64,000 bases of DNA from Thauera sp. 2A1 (GTDB lineage: Bacteria; Pseudomonadota; Gammaproteobacteria; Burkholderiales; Rhodocyclaceae). This document shows positions 52,969 through 64,000 of the stretch, in pieces. A program made the position numbers and the translations under genes. Position 1 is the first letter of the stretch; each line of letters opens with the position of its first letter. The stretch is taken from positions 1 to 64,000 of the forward strand of contig NZ_SSXV01000016.1 in assembly GCF_009469595.2 (NCBI RefSeq), given 5' to 3'. Under the pieces are notes generated by a model that did not search any database, had not been told where the DNA came from, and saw only the letters and a program-made list of their open reading frames with translations.

Positions 52969-54348
52969 TCAACATTCGATGACATTCACGGCGAGGCCGC
53001 CGCGGGCGGTTTCCTTGTACTTCGTCTTCATGTCCGCACCAGTATCGCGCATGGTCTTGATGACCTTGTCGAGCGACACGAAGTGCTTGCCGTCTCCCCG
53101 CAGCGCCATGCGCGCGGCGTTGATCGCCTTGATCGAGCCCATCGCGTTGCGCTCGATGCAGGGCACCTGCACGAGGCCGCCGACCGGGTCGCAGGTGAGG
53201 CCCAGATTGTGCTCCATGCCGATCTCGGCGGCGTTCTCGACCTGCTCCGGTGTTCCACCCATCAACTCGGTGAGGGCGCCGGCCGCCATCGAGCAGGCCA
53301 CGCCCACTTCGCCCTGGCAACCGACCTCCGCGCCCGAGATCGACGCATTTTCCTTGTAAAGAATGCCGATCGCGCCGGCGGTGAGCAGAAACCGGATCAC
53401 GCCCTCCTCGCTCGCACCGGGAATGAAACGGCTGTAATAGTGCAGCACCGCAGGCACGATGCCGGCCGCGCCGTTGGTCGGCGCGGTGACGACACGGCCG
53501 CCCGCGGCATTTTCCTCGTTGACGGCGAGCGCGTACAGGTTGACCCAGTCCATCGTCGTCAGAGGGTCCCGCAGGCTCGCCTCGGGTGCACTGGAGAGCT
53601 TGCGGTACATCTCCGCGGCACGCCGCCTGACCTTCAGGCCGCCGGGCATGATGCCCTCCCTCTCGCAGCCGCGACGCACGCACAACTGCATTACGTCCCA
53701 GATCCGCAGCAAGCCGGCGCGGGTCTCCGCATCGCTGCGCCAGGCGCGCTCGTTCTCGAGCATCAACTGGCTGATCGACGCATTGCTCGCGCGACAGCGC
53801 TCCAGCAGTTCGGCTCCGCTGCGGAAAGGGTGCGCGAGCGGCGTGGTGTCTTGCACGATGCGGTCGGCCCCGGCAGCACTCTCGTCGACCACGAAACCGC
53901 CGCCCACCGAGTAATAGACCTTGCTGCGCAGCGTTTCGCCGGCAGCGTCGAAGGCGGTGATTCGCATGCCGTTCGGATGAAAGGGAAGCGACTGGCGGCG
54001 GTGCATCACCAGATGATCGCGCTCGACGAAGGCGATCGGATGCTCGCCCGCGAGCAGCAACCGCTGCTCGCCGCGGATGCGCGCCAGCTTGCTGTCGACC
54101 TGTTCCGGATCGACCAGGTCGGGCGCCTCCCCTTCCAGACCAAGAAGCACGGCCTTGTCACTGCCGTGCCCCTTGCCCGTTGCCCCGAGGGAACCGAAAA
54201 GCTCGGCCTTCACGCTTGCGACGGCACCCAGAAGGCCGGCGTCCTTCAGGCCGTTCACGAACACCTGCGCGGCGCGCATCGGTCCCACCGTATGCGAGGA
54301 CGAGGGACCGATGCCGATCTTGAACAGGTCGAAAACGCTGATCGCCAT
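52969..54348 (-). CDS. sdaA: L-serine ammonia-lyase, iron-sulfur type
   Basis: A 459-residue single-chain L-serine dehydratase that converts serine to pyruvate and ammonia with a 4Fe-4S cluster. The N-terminal beta domain begins [20 protein letters not shown]. The alpha domain has [15 protein letters not shown], the Cys block [20 protein letters not shown] and a terminal NVIEC, which supply cluster ligands. Placed between glyA and gcvT, it completes a route from glycine through serine to pyruvate. Confidence 0.95.
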   Translation of the reverse strand: MAISVFDLFKIGIGPSSSHTVGPMRAAQVFVNGLKDAGLLGAVASVKAELFGSLGATGKGHGSDKAVLLGLEGEAPDLVDPEQVDSKLARIRGEQRLLLAGEHPIAFVERDHLVMHRRQSLPFHPNGMRITAFDAAGETLRSKVYYSVGGGFVVDESAAGADRIVQDTTPLAHPFRSGAELLERCRASNASISQLMLENERAWRSDAETRAGLLRIWDVMQLCVRRGCEREGIMPGGLKVRRRAAEMYRKLSSAPEASLRDPLTTMDWVNLYALAVNEENAAGGRVVTAPTNGAAGIVPAVLHYYSRFIPGASEEGVIRFLLTAGAIGILYKENASISGAEVGCQGEVGVACSMAAGALTELMGGTPEQVENAAEIGMEHNLGLTCDPVGGLVQVPCIERNAMGSIKAINAARMALRGDGKHFVSLDKVIKTMRDTGADMKTKYKETARGGLAVNVIEC

Positions 54349-54364
54349 GGTCGCGGGCCCCCGC

Positions 54365-55618
<1,254 letters not shown>

Positions 55619-55685
55619 GGGGGTCTCCCGAAGTACGTTGGTTGCGGCGGGCGGGGAACGCGGCGCCCCGCCCGTCAGGCGAAGA

Positions 55686-57077
55686 TCAGTAGGTCGAGCG
55701 CGCCGGCGCAGTGGAGGCGTCTGCGGCGTCGGCGCCGCCGTTGGCGAAGTATTCGCGGGACAGGCTGACGATGACCGGCGACAGCAGCAGCAGTGAGATC
55801 AGGTTGGGGATCGCCATCAGCGCATTGAGCGTGTCCGCCACCAGCCAGGCGAAGTCCAGGCTGAGGGTGGCACCGAAGAACACGGCGATCGTCCAGAGGA
55901 TGCGGAAGGGCTTTTCGCTCACCGTGCCGACCAGGTATTCCCAGCACTTCTCGCCGTAATAGGCCCAGCCGAGGATGGTGGTGAAGGCGAACACCGCCAG
56001 TGAGGCTGCCAGCAGGTACTTGCCCACGCCCGGCATCGCGGCTTCGAAGGCCTGCGAGCTCAGCACCGCACCGGTCGCGCCCGAGGTCCATACGCCGCTG
56101 ACCATGATCGCCAGGCCGGTCATCGTGCACACGATGATGGTATCGATGAAGGTGCCCATCATGCCGATCAGACCCGAGAACACCGGGTTGCTGGTGGCGC
56201 CGGCGGCCTGCGCGATGCCTGCGGTGCCGAGGCCCGCCTCGTTGGAGAAGATGCCGCGGGCAACGCCCTTCTGGATCGCCATCATCACCGTCGAGCCGAC
56301 GAAGCCGCCGGTTGCCGCGGTGGGGCTGAAGGCCTGGGTGAAGATGGTGGCGAAGGCTTCGGGAATGCGATCGGCGAACACGAAGAGGATGATGGCCACG
56401 CACGCGATGTAGCCGATGCACATGAACGGCACCAGCCACTCCGCGACCGCGCCGATGCGCTTGATGCCGCCCAGCACCACCGCACCGGTGAGGATGACCA
56501 GCACGACGCCGGTGATCCAGGTTTCGACGCCGAAGGCGTTGTGCACCGCGCTGGCGATGCCGTTGGCCTGCACCATGTTGCCGATGCCGAAGCCCGCCAG
56601 GCCACCGAAGATGGCGAACGCCGTCCCGAGCCAGCGCCAGTGCTTGCCGAGGCCGTTCTTGATCGCGTACATCGGACCGCCGGCATGCTCACCCTTGTCG
56701 TCGACTTCCCGGTACTTCACCGCCAGCAAGACTTCGCTGTATTTCGTGGCCATGCCCACCAGCGCGGTCATCCACATCCAGAACAGCGCACCAGGGCCGC
56801 CGACCGCGATCGCCGACGCGACACCGGCGATGTTGCCGGTGCCGACGGTGGCCGACAGCGCCGTCATCAGCGCGGCGAAGGGAGATATCTCGCCTTCGGC
56901 CGCAGCACCGGGCTTGCGGCTCTTCCAGATCATGCGGAAGCCGTAGGGAATCTTGAAAATGGGCATGAAGCCCAGGCGAAGCTGGAGGAACAGACCCGTC
57001 CCGAGGATCAGGACGATCATGGGAATGCCCCAGACGAGATCGTTCAGCGTGGTGAAAAACTCATTGAGGAACTGCAT
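55686..57077 (-). CDS. Alanine/glycine:cation symporter (AGCS family)
   Basis: A 463-residue membrane protein with about 11 helices. The family signature region includes [20 protein letters not shown] and [19 protein letters not shown]. It imports glycine or alanine with Na+ or H+. The start at 57077 gives the usual short N-terminus ([19 protein letters not shown]). Located inside the glycine catabolic operon between gcvR-like and glyA, it most probably takes up glycine. Confidence 0.93.
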   Translation of the reverse strand: MQFLNEFFTTLNDLVWGIPMIVLILGTGLFLQLRLGFMPIFKIPYGFRMIWKSRKPGAAAEGEISPFAALMTALSATVGTGNIAGVASAIAVGGPGALFWMWMTALVGMATKYSEVLLAVKYREVDDKGEHAGGPMYAIKNGLGKHWRWLGTAFAIFGGLAGFGIGNMVQANGIASAVHNAFGVETWITGVVLVILTGAVVLGGIKRIGAVAEWLVPFMCIGYIACVAIILFVFADRIPEAFATIFTQAFSPTAATGGFVGSTVMMAIQKGVARGIFSNEAGLGTAGIAQAAGATSNPVFSGLIGMMGTFIDTIIVCTMTGLAIMVSGVWTSGATGAVLSSQAFEAAMPGVGKYLLAASLAVFAFTTILGWAYYGEKCWEYLVGTVSEKPFRILWTIAVFFGATLSLDFAWLVADTLNALMAIPNLISLLLLSPVIVSLSREYFANGGADAADASTAPARSTY

Positions 57078-57196
57078 GGTGTGTCTCCTTCTTGTCGTTT
57101 TGGCGGAAGCCGCCACTCGCGATCATTTTCCTCGCGATTGAACGTGGTACGGCTCTCTTGATGCGTGCCCGCAGGCGCGGGCACGGGTGAATTGCT

Positions 57197-57727
57197 TCAG
57201 CCCTGCGCAGCGGCTTCCAGCTTGAGATCGACCATCAGCTCGTTCGCCAGCGCCTCCAGTGCGGCCTGCAGGTCGGCGGGCGCGGCCGACGCCGACAGGT
57301 GCGCCTCGATGCTGGCGCGGAACAGCGGCTCGCCGCTGAACGAGGCGCTCTCGCACATGGTTTCCATGCGCTCGATGCTGGCGCCGTGGCGCGCGAGCAC
57401 CGACGAGATCTCGCGCACGATCCCCGGCCGGTCGTGGCCGAGGAGTTCGAGCTTCAGGCTGCGCAGGCTGGCGCCGGCAGCCTGGGCGACACCGCGCTCG
57501 ATGGTCAGGCGCAGGCCCTGCACCTCGAGTTCGCGCAACGACGCCTCGAGCTTGCCGGCCTCCGACTCGGCGATCTCGAGCCGCACGATGCCGGCAAAGT
57601 GGCCGGCAAGCTGCGCCATGCTGCTCTCGAGCCAGTTTGCCCCGGCCGCCGCGGCGCGGTCGGCGATGGCATTGACGAGCCCCGGACGGTCGGCGCCGAT
57701 CAGGGTGATGACGAGAAATGCGTTCAT
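57197..57727 (-). CDS. gcvR: Tandem ACT-domain protein, GcvR-like
   Basis: A 176-residue protein made of two ACT domains (starting LVITLIGADRPGLVNAIADR, and ELLGHDRPGIVREISSVLA from about residue 95). This is the layout of GcvR, the glycine-responsive repressor partner of the gcv system in E. coli, which acts through the LysR protein GcvA. Here it is encoded 13 bp after gcvP, and a LysR gene is divergent from gcvH, which fits a GcvA/GcvR-type pair. Functional equivalence is inference. Confidence 0.8.
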   Translation of the reverse strand: MNAFLVITLIGADRPGLVNAIADRAAAAGANWLESSMAQLAGHFAGIVRLEIAESEAGKLEASLRELEVQGLRLTIERGVAQAAGASLRSLKLELLGHDRPGIVREISSVLARHGASIERMETMCESASFSGEPLFRASIEAHLSASAAPADLQAALEALANELMVDLKLEAAAQG

Positions 57728-57739
57728 GGGTGCTGCTCC

Positions 57740-60622
<2,883 letters not shown>

Positions 60623-60651
60623 GGCGTGGGCAGCGGGCGGAAGAAGGACGA

Positions 60652-61020
60652 TCAGGCGGTCAGCTTGTCGTAGGCAGCCTGCTCGAGGAGCCCCGAGACT
60701 GCGGCCGGATCATCAAGGCGAATGCGGATGAACCAGCCGGCGCCGAGCGGATCCTCGTTTACCGTCGCCGGCGCATCGGCCAGCGCGGTGTTCACTTCCA
60801 CCACCGTGCCGGCGAGCGGCATCTTCAGTTCGCCGGCGGCCTTCACCGACTCGATCACGGCCGCCTCGTCGCCGGCGGCGAAATGCGCATCGACTTCCGG
60901 CAGTTGCACGAAGACAATGTCGCCCAGCGCATTTTGCGCGTAGTCGGTGATGCCGACCGTTGCGACGCCGCCCTCGACGCGCAGCCATTCGTGGTCTTCG
61001 GTGAATTTCAGGGTGCTCAT
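60652..61020 (-). CDS. gcvH: Glycine cleavage system H protein
   Basis: A 122-residue lipoyl carrier. The lipoylated Lys is in [14 protein letters not shown], the start is [20 protein letters not shown], and WFIRIRL is near the end. The start at 61020 has AAGGAG upstream. It is the first gene of the operon gcvH-gcvP-gcvR-AGCS-glyA-sdaA-gcvT and is divergent from a LysR regulator. The L protein (lipoamide dehydrogenase) is not in the window. Confidence 0.97.
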   Translation of the reverse strand: MSTLKFTEDHEWLRVEGGVATVGITDYAQNALGDIVFVQLPEVDAHFAAGDEAAVIESVKAAGELKMPLAGTVVEVNTALADAPATVNEDPLGAGWFIRIRLDDPAAVSGLLEQAAYDKLTA

Positions 61021-61102
61021 GCTGTCTCCTTGGGGCTCTACGGTTGACGGGGCTGACGTTCGATGTTGCGCGAGCATCCTAAGGCGATCATTCCATTTGC
61101 GG

Positions 61103-61136
61103 ATTTGATAACTGAAATCAAATCATTAATATTTGA
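61103..61136. promoter_or_regulatory. Three-part LysR-type operator in the gcvH/lysR gap
   Basis: Three alternating half-sites: ATTTGA (61103-61108), TCAAAT (61118-61123) and ATTTGA (61131-61136). They form two overlapping perfect inverted repeats in an AT-rich patch. The 130-bp divergent region holds both promoters. The layout fits a LysR regulator that binds here and controls gcvH and itself. Confidence 0.65.
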
Positions 61137-61150
61137 AATGTCACGAAGCC

Positions 61151-62002
61151 ATGGCCAACATCCCGACCGATCTGTTGAGAACCTTCGTCAAGGTGGTGGA
61201 TCTGGGCAGCTTCACCCGTGCCGCCGACGCGGTGGGACGGACGCAGTCGGCCATCAGCCTGCAGGTGCGGCGCCTGGAGGAACTGCTCGACGTACCGCTT
61301 TTCGTGCGCGGCACGCATCGGGTGAGGCTCACCGACGAAGGCGAGATTCTCGCCGGCTATGCCCGACGCATCCTCGCCCTAAACGACGAGGCGGTGAGCA
61401 GCCTGCAGCGGCCCAAGGTGGCCGGCATCGTGCGGCTGGGCGCACCACATGAGTACACCGCGTCGTTGTTGCCGGTGATCCTCGGCAAGTTTGCCCAGTC
61501 ACATCCGGGCGTCATGCTGGAAGTGACGTGCGACCTGAGCAAGAACCTGCTCGCGAGGCAGCAGAAGGGCGAGTTCGATCTCGTCATCGCCTTGCACGAT
61601 GACCCGAATGATGCGCATGGCATCAAGATGCTCACGGAACCGCTGGTGTGGATCACCGATCCGGACCACACCAGCCACGCACAGCAGCCGCTGTCGCTGG
61701 TCATCGCCCCGCCTCCCTGCATCTATCGCAACCGCGTGCTGCAGGCGCTCGGCCGGCTCTCCCTGCCCTGGCGCATCGTCTACACCAGTTCGAGCTACAG
61801 CGGCCTCATCGCCGCGGTGCGCGCCGGCCTGGGCGTCACCCTGCTCGCTGGCAGCACCGTGCCCGAAGGCGTGCGCAAGCTCGACGAGCGCGACGGTTTT
61901 CCGGCCATGGGCGAACTCGACGTGCGGCTGCACATGAGTGACGAGAACGCGACCGAGGCCGCACGCTGCCTCGCGGATTACGTCGCCGCAAGCCTGGCCT
62001 GA
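61151..62002 (+). CDS. LysR family regulator, probable GcvA-like
   Basis: A 283-residue LysR-type regulator. The helix-turn-helix region is SFTRAADAVGRTQSAISLQV, followed by FVRGTHRVRLTDEGEILAGY; the C-terminal effector domain begins at IVRLGAPHEYTASLLPVIL. The ATG at 61151 gives the normal family start. It is divergent from the glycine cleavage operon, with a three-half-site operator between. A GcvR-like protein in that operon suggests it works as a glycine-responsive activator/repressor. Confidence 0.88.
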   Translation: MANIPTDLLRTFVKVVDLGSFTRAADAVGRTQSAISLQVRRLEELLDVPLFVRGTHRVRLTDEGEILAGYARRILALNDEAVSSLQRPKVAGIVRLGAPHEYTASLLPVILGKFAQSHPGVMLEVTCDLSKNLLARQQKGEFDLVIALHDDPNDAHGIKMLTEPLVWITDPDHTSHAQQPLSLVIAPPPCIYRNRVLQALGRLSLPWRIVYTSSSYSGLIAAVRAGLGVTLLAGSTVPEGVRKLDERDGFPAMGELDVRLHMSDENATEAARCLADYVAASLA

Positions 62003-62035
62003 GGGCTGCCGCCCTCCTCTCCGAGCGGTTCGGAG
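62001..62035. terminator. Hairpin pair between lysR and the porin gene
   Basis: GAGGGC-TGCC-GCCCTC (62001-62016) starts inside the lysR stop codon, and a second weaker repeat (CTCCGA/TCGGAG) ends near 62035. Both lie in the 73-bp gap between convergent genes. Confidence 0.4.
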
Positions 62036-62075
62036 GCGCGCCCTCGCGCCCTGATATGCAGCAGCTCCCGACGCC

Positions 62076-63608
62076 TCAGAACCACACTTCCATCTGCGCG
62101 CCCATCAGCCACTTGCTGCTGCCGGTGAAGGTCGTGTTGCCGAAGCCGACCTTGTCGCTGCTGTCGTAACTGAAGCCGTTCAGGTCTTTGTCCCAGTGCA
62201 GGTAACTGCCGAACACGCGCAGTTCGGGGCGGCCGAAGAGACCGAGGCTCTGGTCGAGCTTGAATGTGGGCGCAACCGTCAGCTTGTAGAAATTGCCCGA
62301 TGCCGACGAATGGGTGCTGTCCAGGTCCATGTACTGGACGCTGCCTTCGTACTGCATCGAGAAGTTCCTGTTGATGACGTTGTTCAGGCGCACGTTGAAT
62401 GTCGCCCACTTGTACTCGTCGCCCGGGTTGAAACGATCCTTGCTCACTTCGGCCATCACCGCCGGCGCGATCTGCCAGTTCGGCGCCAGATCCGTCACGC
62501 CCATCGTGAACACGCGCACCGCCATGGCATCGTTGGTCAGCGTGGCGTCGGCCCCGATACGCTTGACCTCGGCACCCAGGCCGTGGCCGTACAACACCCC
62601 GCTCTTCGACACGCCCTTCGCCAGCCCGTAGAAGGACGGTTCGTGATAGGCCAGCATGCCGTGGTAGCCGGCAGTGGCGCGACCGGTGAGCACGTTGCCG
62701 TCGCTGTCGATGAACGTGCCGTTGTTGGGCGCGCGGACTCCGCTCAGCATGAGCTGCCAGTTGCCGAAGTAGTTGTTGAGCGTGGTGATGTAGCTCTTGC
62801 CGCGGACCTTGTCGCTCTCGCTGTCGGCATCGCGGTTGAGGAAGTCGCGACCGTACACCGTCAGGTTGGTTTTCCACTCCGGCGTCACCTGCACGTCGTA
62901 CACTCCGGCGCCCGTTCCCGACAGGAAGATGACATCGCTGTCGATGAAGTGGACGCTGAAGTTCTCCCTGTCGAAGCGCTTGCCCGCCCACAGCGTCGCG
63001 TTCTCCAGCGCCGTGCCCTTGAAGGCCGCCAACCCGCCCATTTCGGCATACAGGTGACGCACGTTGACGCCGTTCTCGCCTGCCGTCCAGTCGTTGTTGC
63101 TGCTGGCGCCGTCGGCCAGCATGAACTGGAAGCGCGCCCAGCTGCCATCGTCGGCGCGGAAGTTCTTCGCCAGCTTGGCTTCCACATAGGTGTCGCTCTC
63201 CAGGCCCAGACGCCCGACCGCGCCACCCAGCCGGCCCGCCGGAGTGATGTAGGGGCCGACCCCCTTGGTGGTGAACATGTTGCTGCTCGACAGCGTTCCG
63301 GCGCGCGCATAGGCACCGAATTCGAACGAAGCGGCCGTTTCGGCCACTTTCTCGTTGAGCGCGGCCTGCTTGCTGGCCGCCTCCTTTGCCGCCGCTGCGG
63401 CGGTATCGGCCTGCTGCGCCACGCCGCTCGCCTGCTCGGCCGTGGTGGTCGCCTGTTGCACCAGCGCGGTCACCCTGCCGAGTTGTTCCTCGAGCCTGGC
63501 GATGCGCGCTTCCAGTTCCTCAACCCGTTGCGGCTTGCCGGTCTCGGCGGCGGCCAGCCCGCAATAGCCGATTGCGATGCCGAGGGCGACAGCGGTCTTC
63601 GTGAACAT
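62076..63608 (-). CDS. LamB-type (maltoporin-like) outer-membrane porin
   Basis: A 510-residue outer-membrane beta-barrel. The signal peptide is about residues 1-20 (ending GLAAA). A coiled coil follows (VEELEARIARLEEQLGRV and an Ala-rich stretch, about 28-85), and then a barrel rich in alternating aromatic residues ends in the classic terminal Phe (QMEVWF). SFEFGAYARAGTLSS and the terminal SSKWLMGAQMEVWF are typical of carbohydrate-porin relatives. The substrate is unknown. It is convergent with the LysR gene and transcribed away from the window end. Confidence 0.87.
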   Translation of the reverse strand: MFTKTAVALGIAIGYCGLAAAETGKPQRVEELEARIARLEEQLGRVTALVQQATTTAEQASGVAQQADTAAAAAKEAASKQAALNEKVAETAASFEFGAYARAGTLSSSNMFTTKGVGPYITPAGRLGGAVGRLGLESDTYVEAKLAKNFRADDGSWARFQFMLADGASSNNDWTAGENGVNVRHLYAEMGGLAAFKGTALENATLWAGKRFDRENFSVHFIDSDVIFLSGTGAGVYDVQVTPEWKTNLTVYGRDFLNRDADSESDKVRGKSYITTLNNYFGNWQLMLSGVRAPNNGTFIDSDGNVLTGRATAGYHGMLAYHEPSFYGLAKGVSKSGVLYGHGLGAEVKRIGADATLTNDAMAVRVFTMGVTDLAPNWQIAPAVMAEVSKDRFNPGDEYKWATFNVRLNNVINRNFSMQYEGSVQYMDLDSTHSSASGNFYKLTVAPTFKLDQSLGLFGRPELRVFGSYLHWDKDLNGFSYDSSDKVGFGNTTFTGSSKWLMGAQMEVWF

Positions 63609-63847
63609 CTGGTGTCTCCGTTTGTGTTTGTGGTCGATGCAGTCCCGGGCGAATGAGGGGAGGCATGCGTGGATGCGACGACATGCCTGGCGATCAAGGT
63701 TCGCGCGAGATGCGTCAAATTGTAGGAATGCTACATTTTCTGCGCAAGCACTTTGTAGCTTTCTTTCTTCTTCATTTCAGGCATCCGAGCTCGCGCTTCG
63801 CAGCTTCTCCTCGTCTTAATCGGCAATCCAGACCATCGAGACACAAC
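63609..63847. other. Intergenic region with a small palindrome
   Basis: No gene is seen. TGTAG-GAATG-CTACA at 63721-63735 is a perfect 5-bp inverted repeat flanked by A/T-rich sequence and may be an operator or promoter element for the porin or the following gene. The region from 63755 to 63790 is pyrimidine-rich. Confidence 0.4.
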
Positions 63848-64000
63848 ATGAACACCGGATCAGCACTCAGAAGCCGGGCTATTCTGTTTGTTTCTTTCCT
63901 TCTTATTGCCCGAACGATCGAGGCGTTCCTTGAGCCCCCTGCGCACCCGGACGGCGTCCGGTCGAGCCGGGAACTGGATCGCCCCCGCGCCGCCCGTGGC
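63848..64000 (+). CDS. Possible N-terminal part of a gene running off the window
   Basis: An ATG at 63848 opens a 51-codon frame to the window end without a stop. Residues 10-22 (RAILFVSFLLIAR) are hydrophobic and could be a membrane or signal segment. No ribosome site is clear and no family is recognised, so this may be non-coding. Confidence 0.25.
   Translation, partial: MNTGSALRSRAILFVSFLLIARTIEAFLEPPAHPDGVRSSRELDRPRAARG

Overview
The window is a GC-rich, densely packed bacterial chromosome segment. Gene content (glycine cleavage block, steroid-type beta-oxidation genes, hydroxysteroid dehydrogenases, LamB-type porin, LysR and AraC regulators) and codon use suggest a Rhodocyclales-like betaproteobacterium (Thauera/Azoarcus/Zoogloea type). 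That placement is inference. I see no rRNA, tRNA, CRISPR array, intact insertion sequence or phage.

Layout. 1-2190: small or broken ORFs, a GNAT acetyltransferase, a short hypothetical protein and a cupin. 2539-12098: a coenzyme F420 block (npdG, cofE, cofD, cofC and an fbiC-type FO synthase fusion), continuing in the same direction into PAPS genes (cysD, a cysN-cysC fusion, cysQ). 12273-17484: TetR regulator, PAPS-dependent sulfotransferase, DUF1214-like protein, SDR and an F420-type luciferase-like (LLM) oxidoreductase. 17608-20327: catalase-like peroxidase, anti-sigma factor, ECF sigma factor and lipoprotein. 20442-30110: a minus-strand operon resembling the actinobacterial cholesterol side-chain (chsE/chsH/ltp2) genes, with four acyl-CoA dehydrogenases. 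30423-41150: transporters, regulators, SDRs and a crotonase. 41182-51784: steroid-type redox genes (Old Yellow Enzyme, CoA ligase, 3beta/17beta-HSD-like SDR, KstD-like enzyme, second flavoprotein, aldehyde dehydrogenase, flavin reductase-MarR fusion, 7alpha-HSD-like SDR). 51807-62002: a glycine/serine-to-pyruvate operon (gcvH-gcvP-gcvR-like-AGCS-glyA-sdaA-gcvT) with a divergent LysR regulator. 62076-64000: porin and window edge.

How it may work together. The F420 genes can supply the cofactor for the LLM oxidoreductase. CysD/CysNC make PAPS for the sulfotransferase, and CysQ clears the PAP by-product; no PAPS reductase or sulfite reductase is present. Two ungapped, about 57% identical 120-bp intergenic elements (4986-5105 and 12105-12224) precede the cofC-to-cysQ genes and the TetR-to-LLM genes, which suggests common control. 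Separately, a 16-bp inverted repeat (TCGTCC-N4-GGACGA and variants) recurs in divergent promoter regions of the steroid-type genes and also upstream of npdG-cofE-cofD. The main hypothesis is a steroid/isoprenoid catabolic regulon in a proteobacterium that includes F420 production and possibly sulfonation of a substrate.
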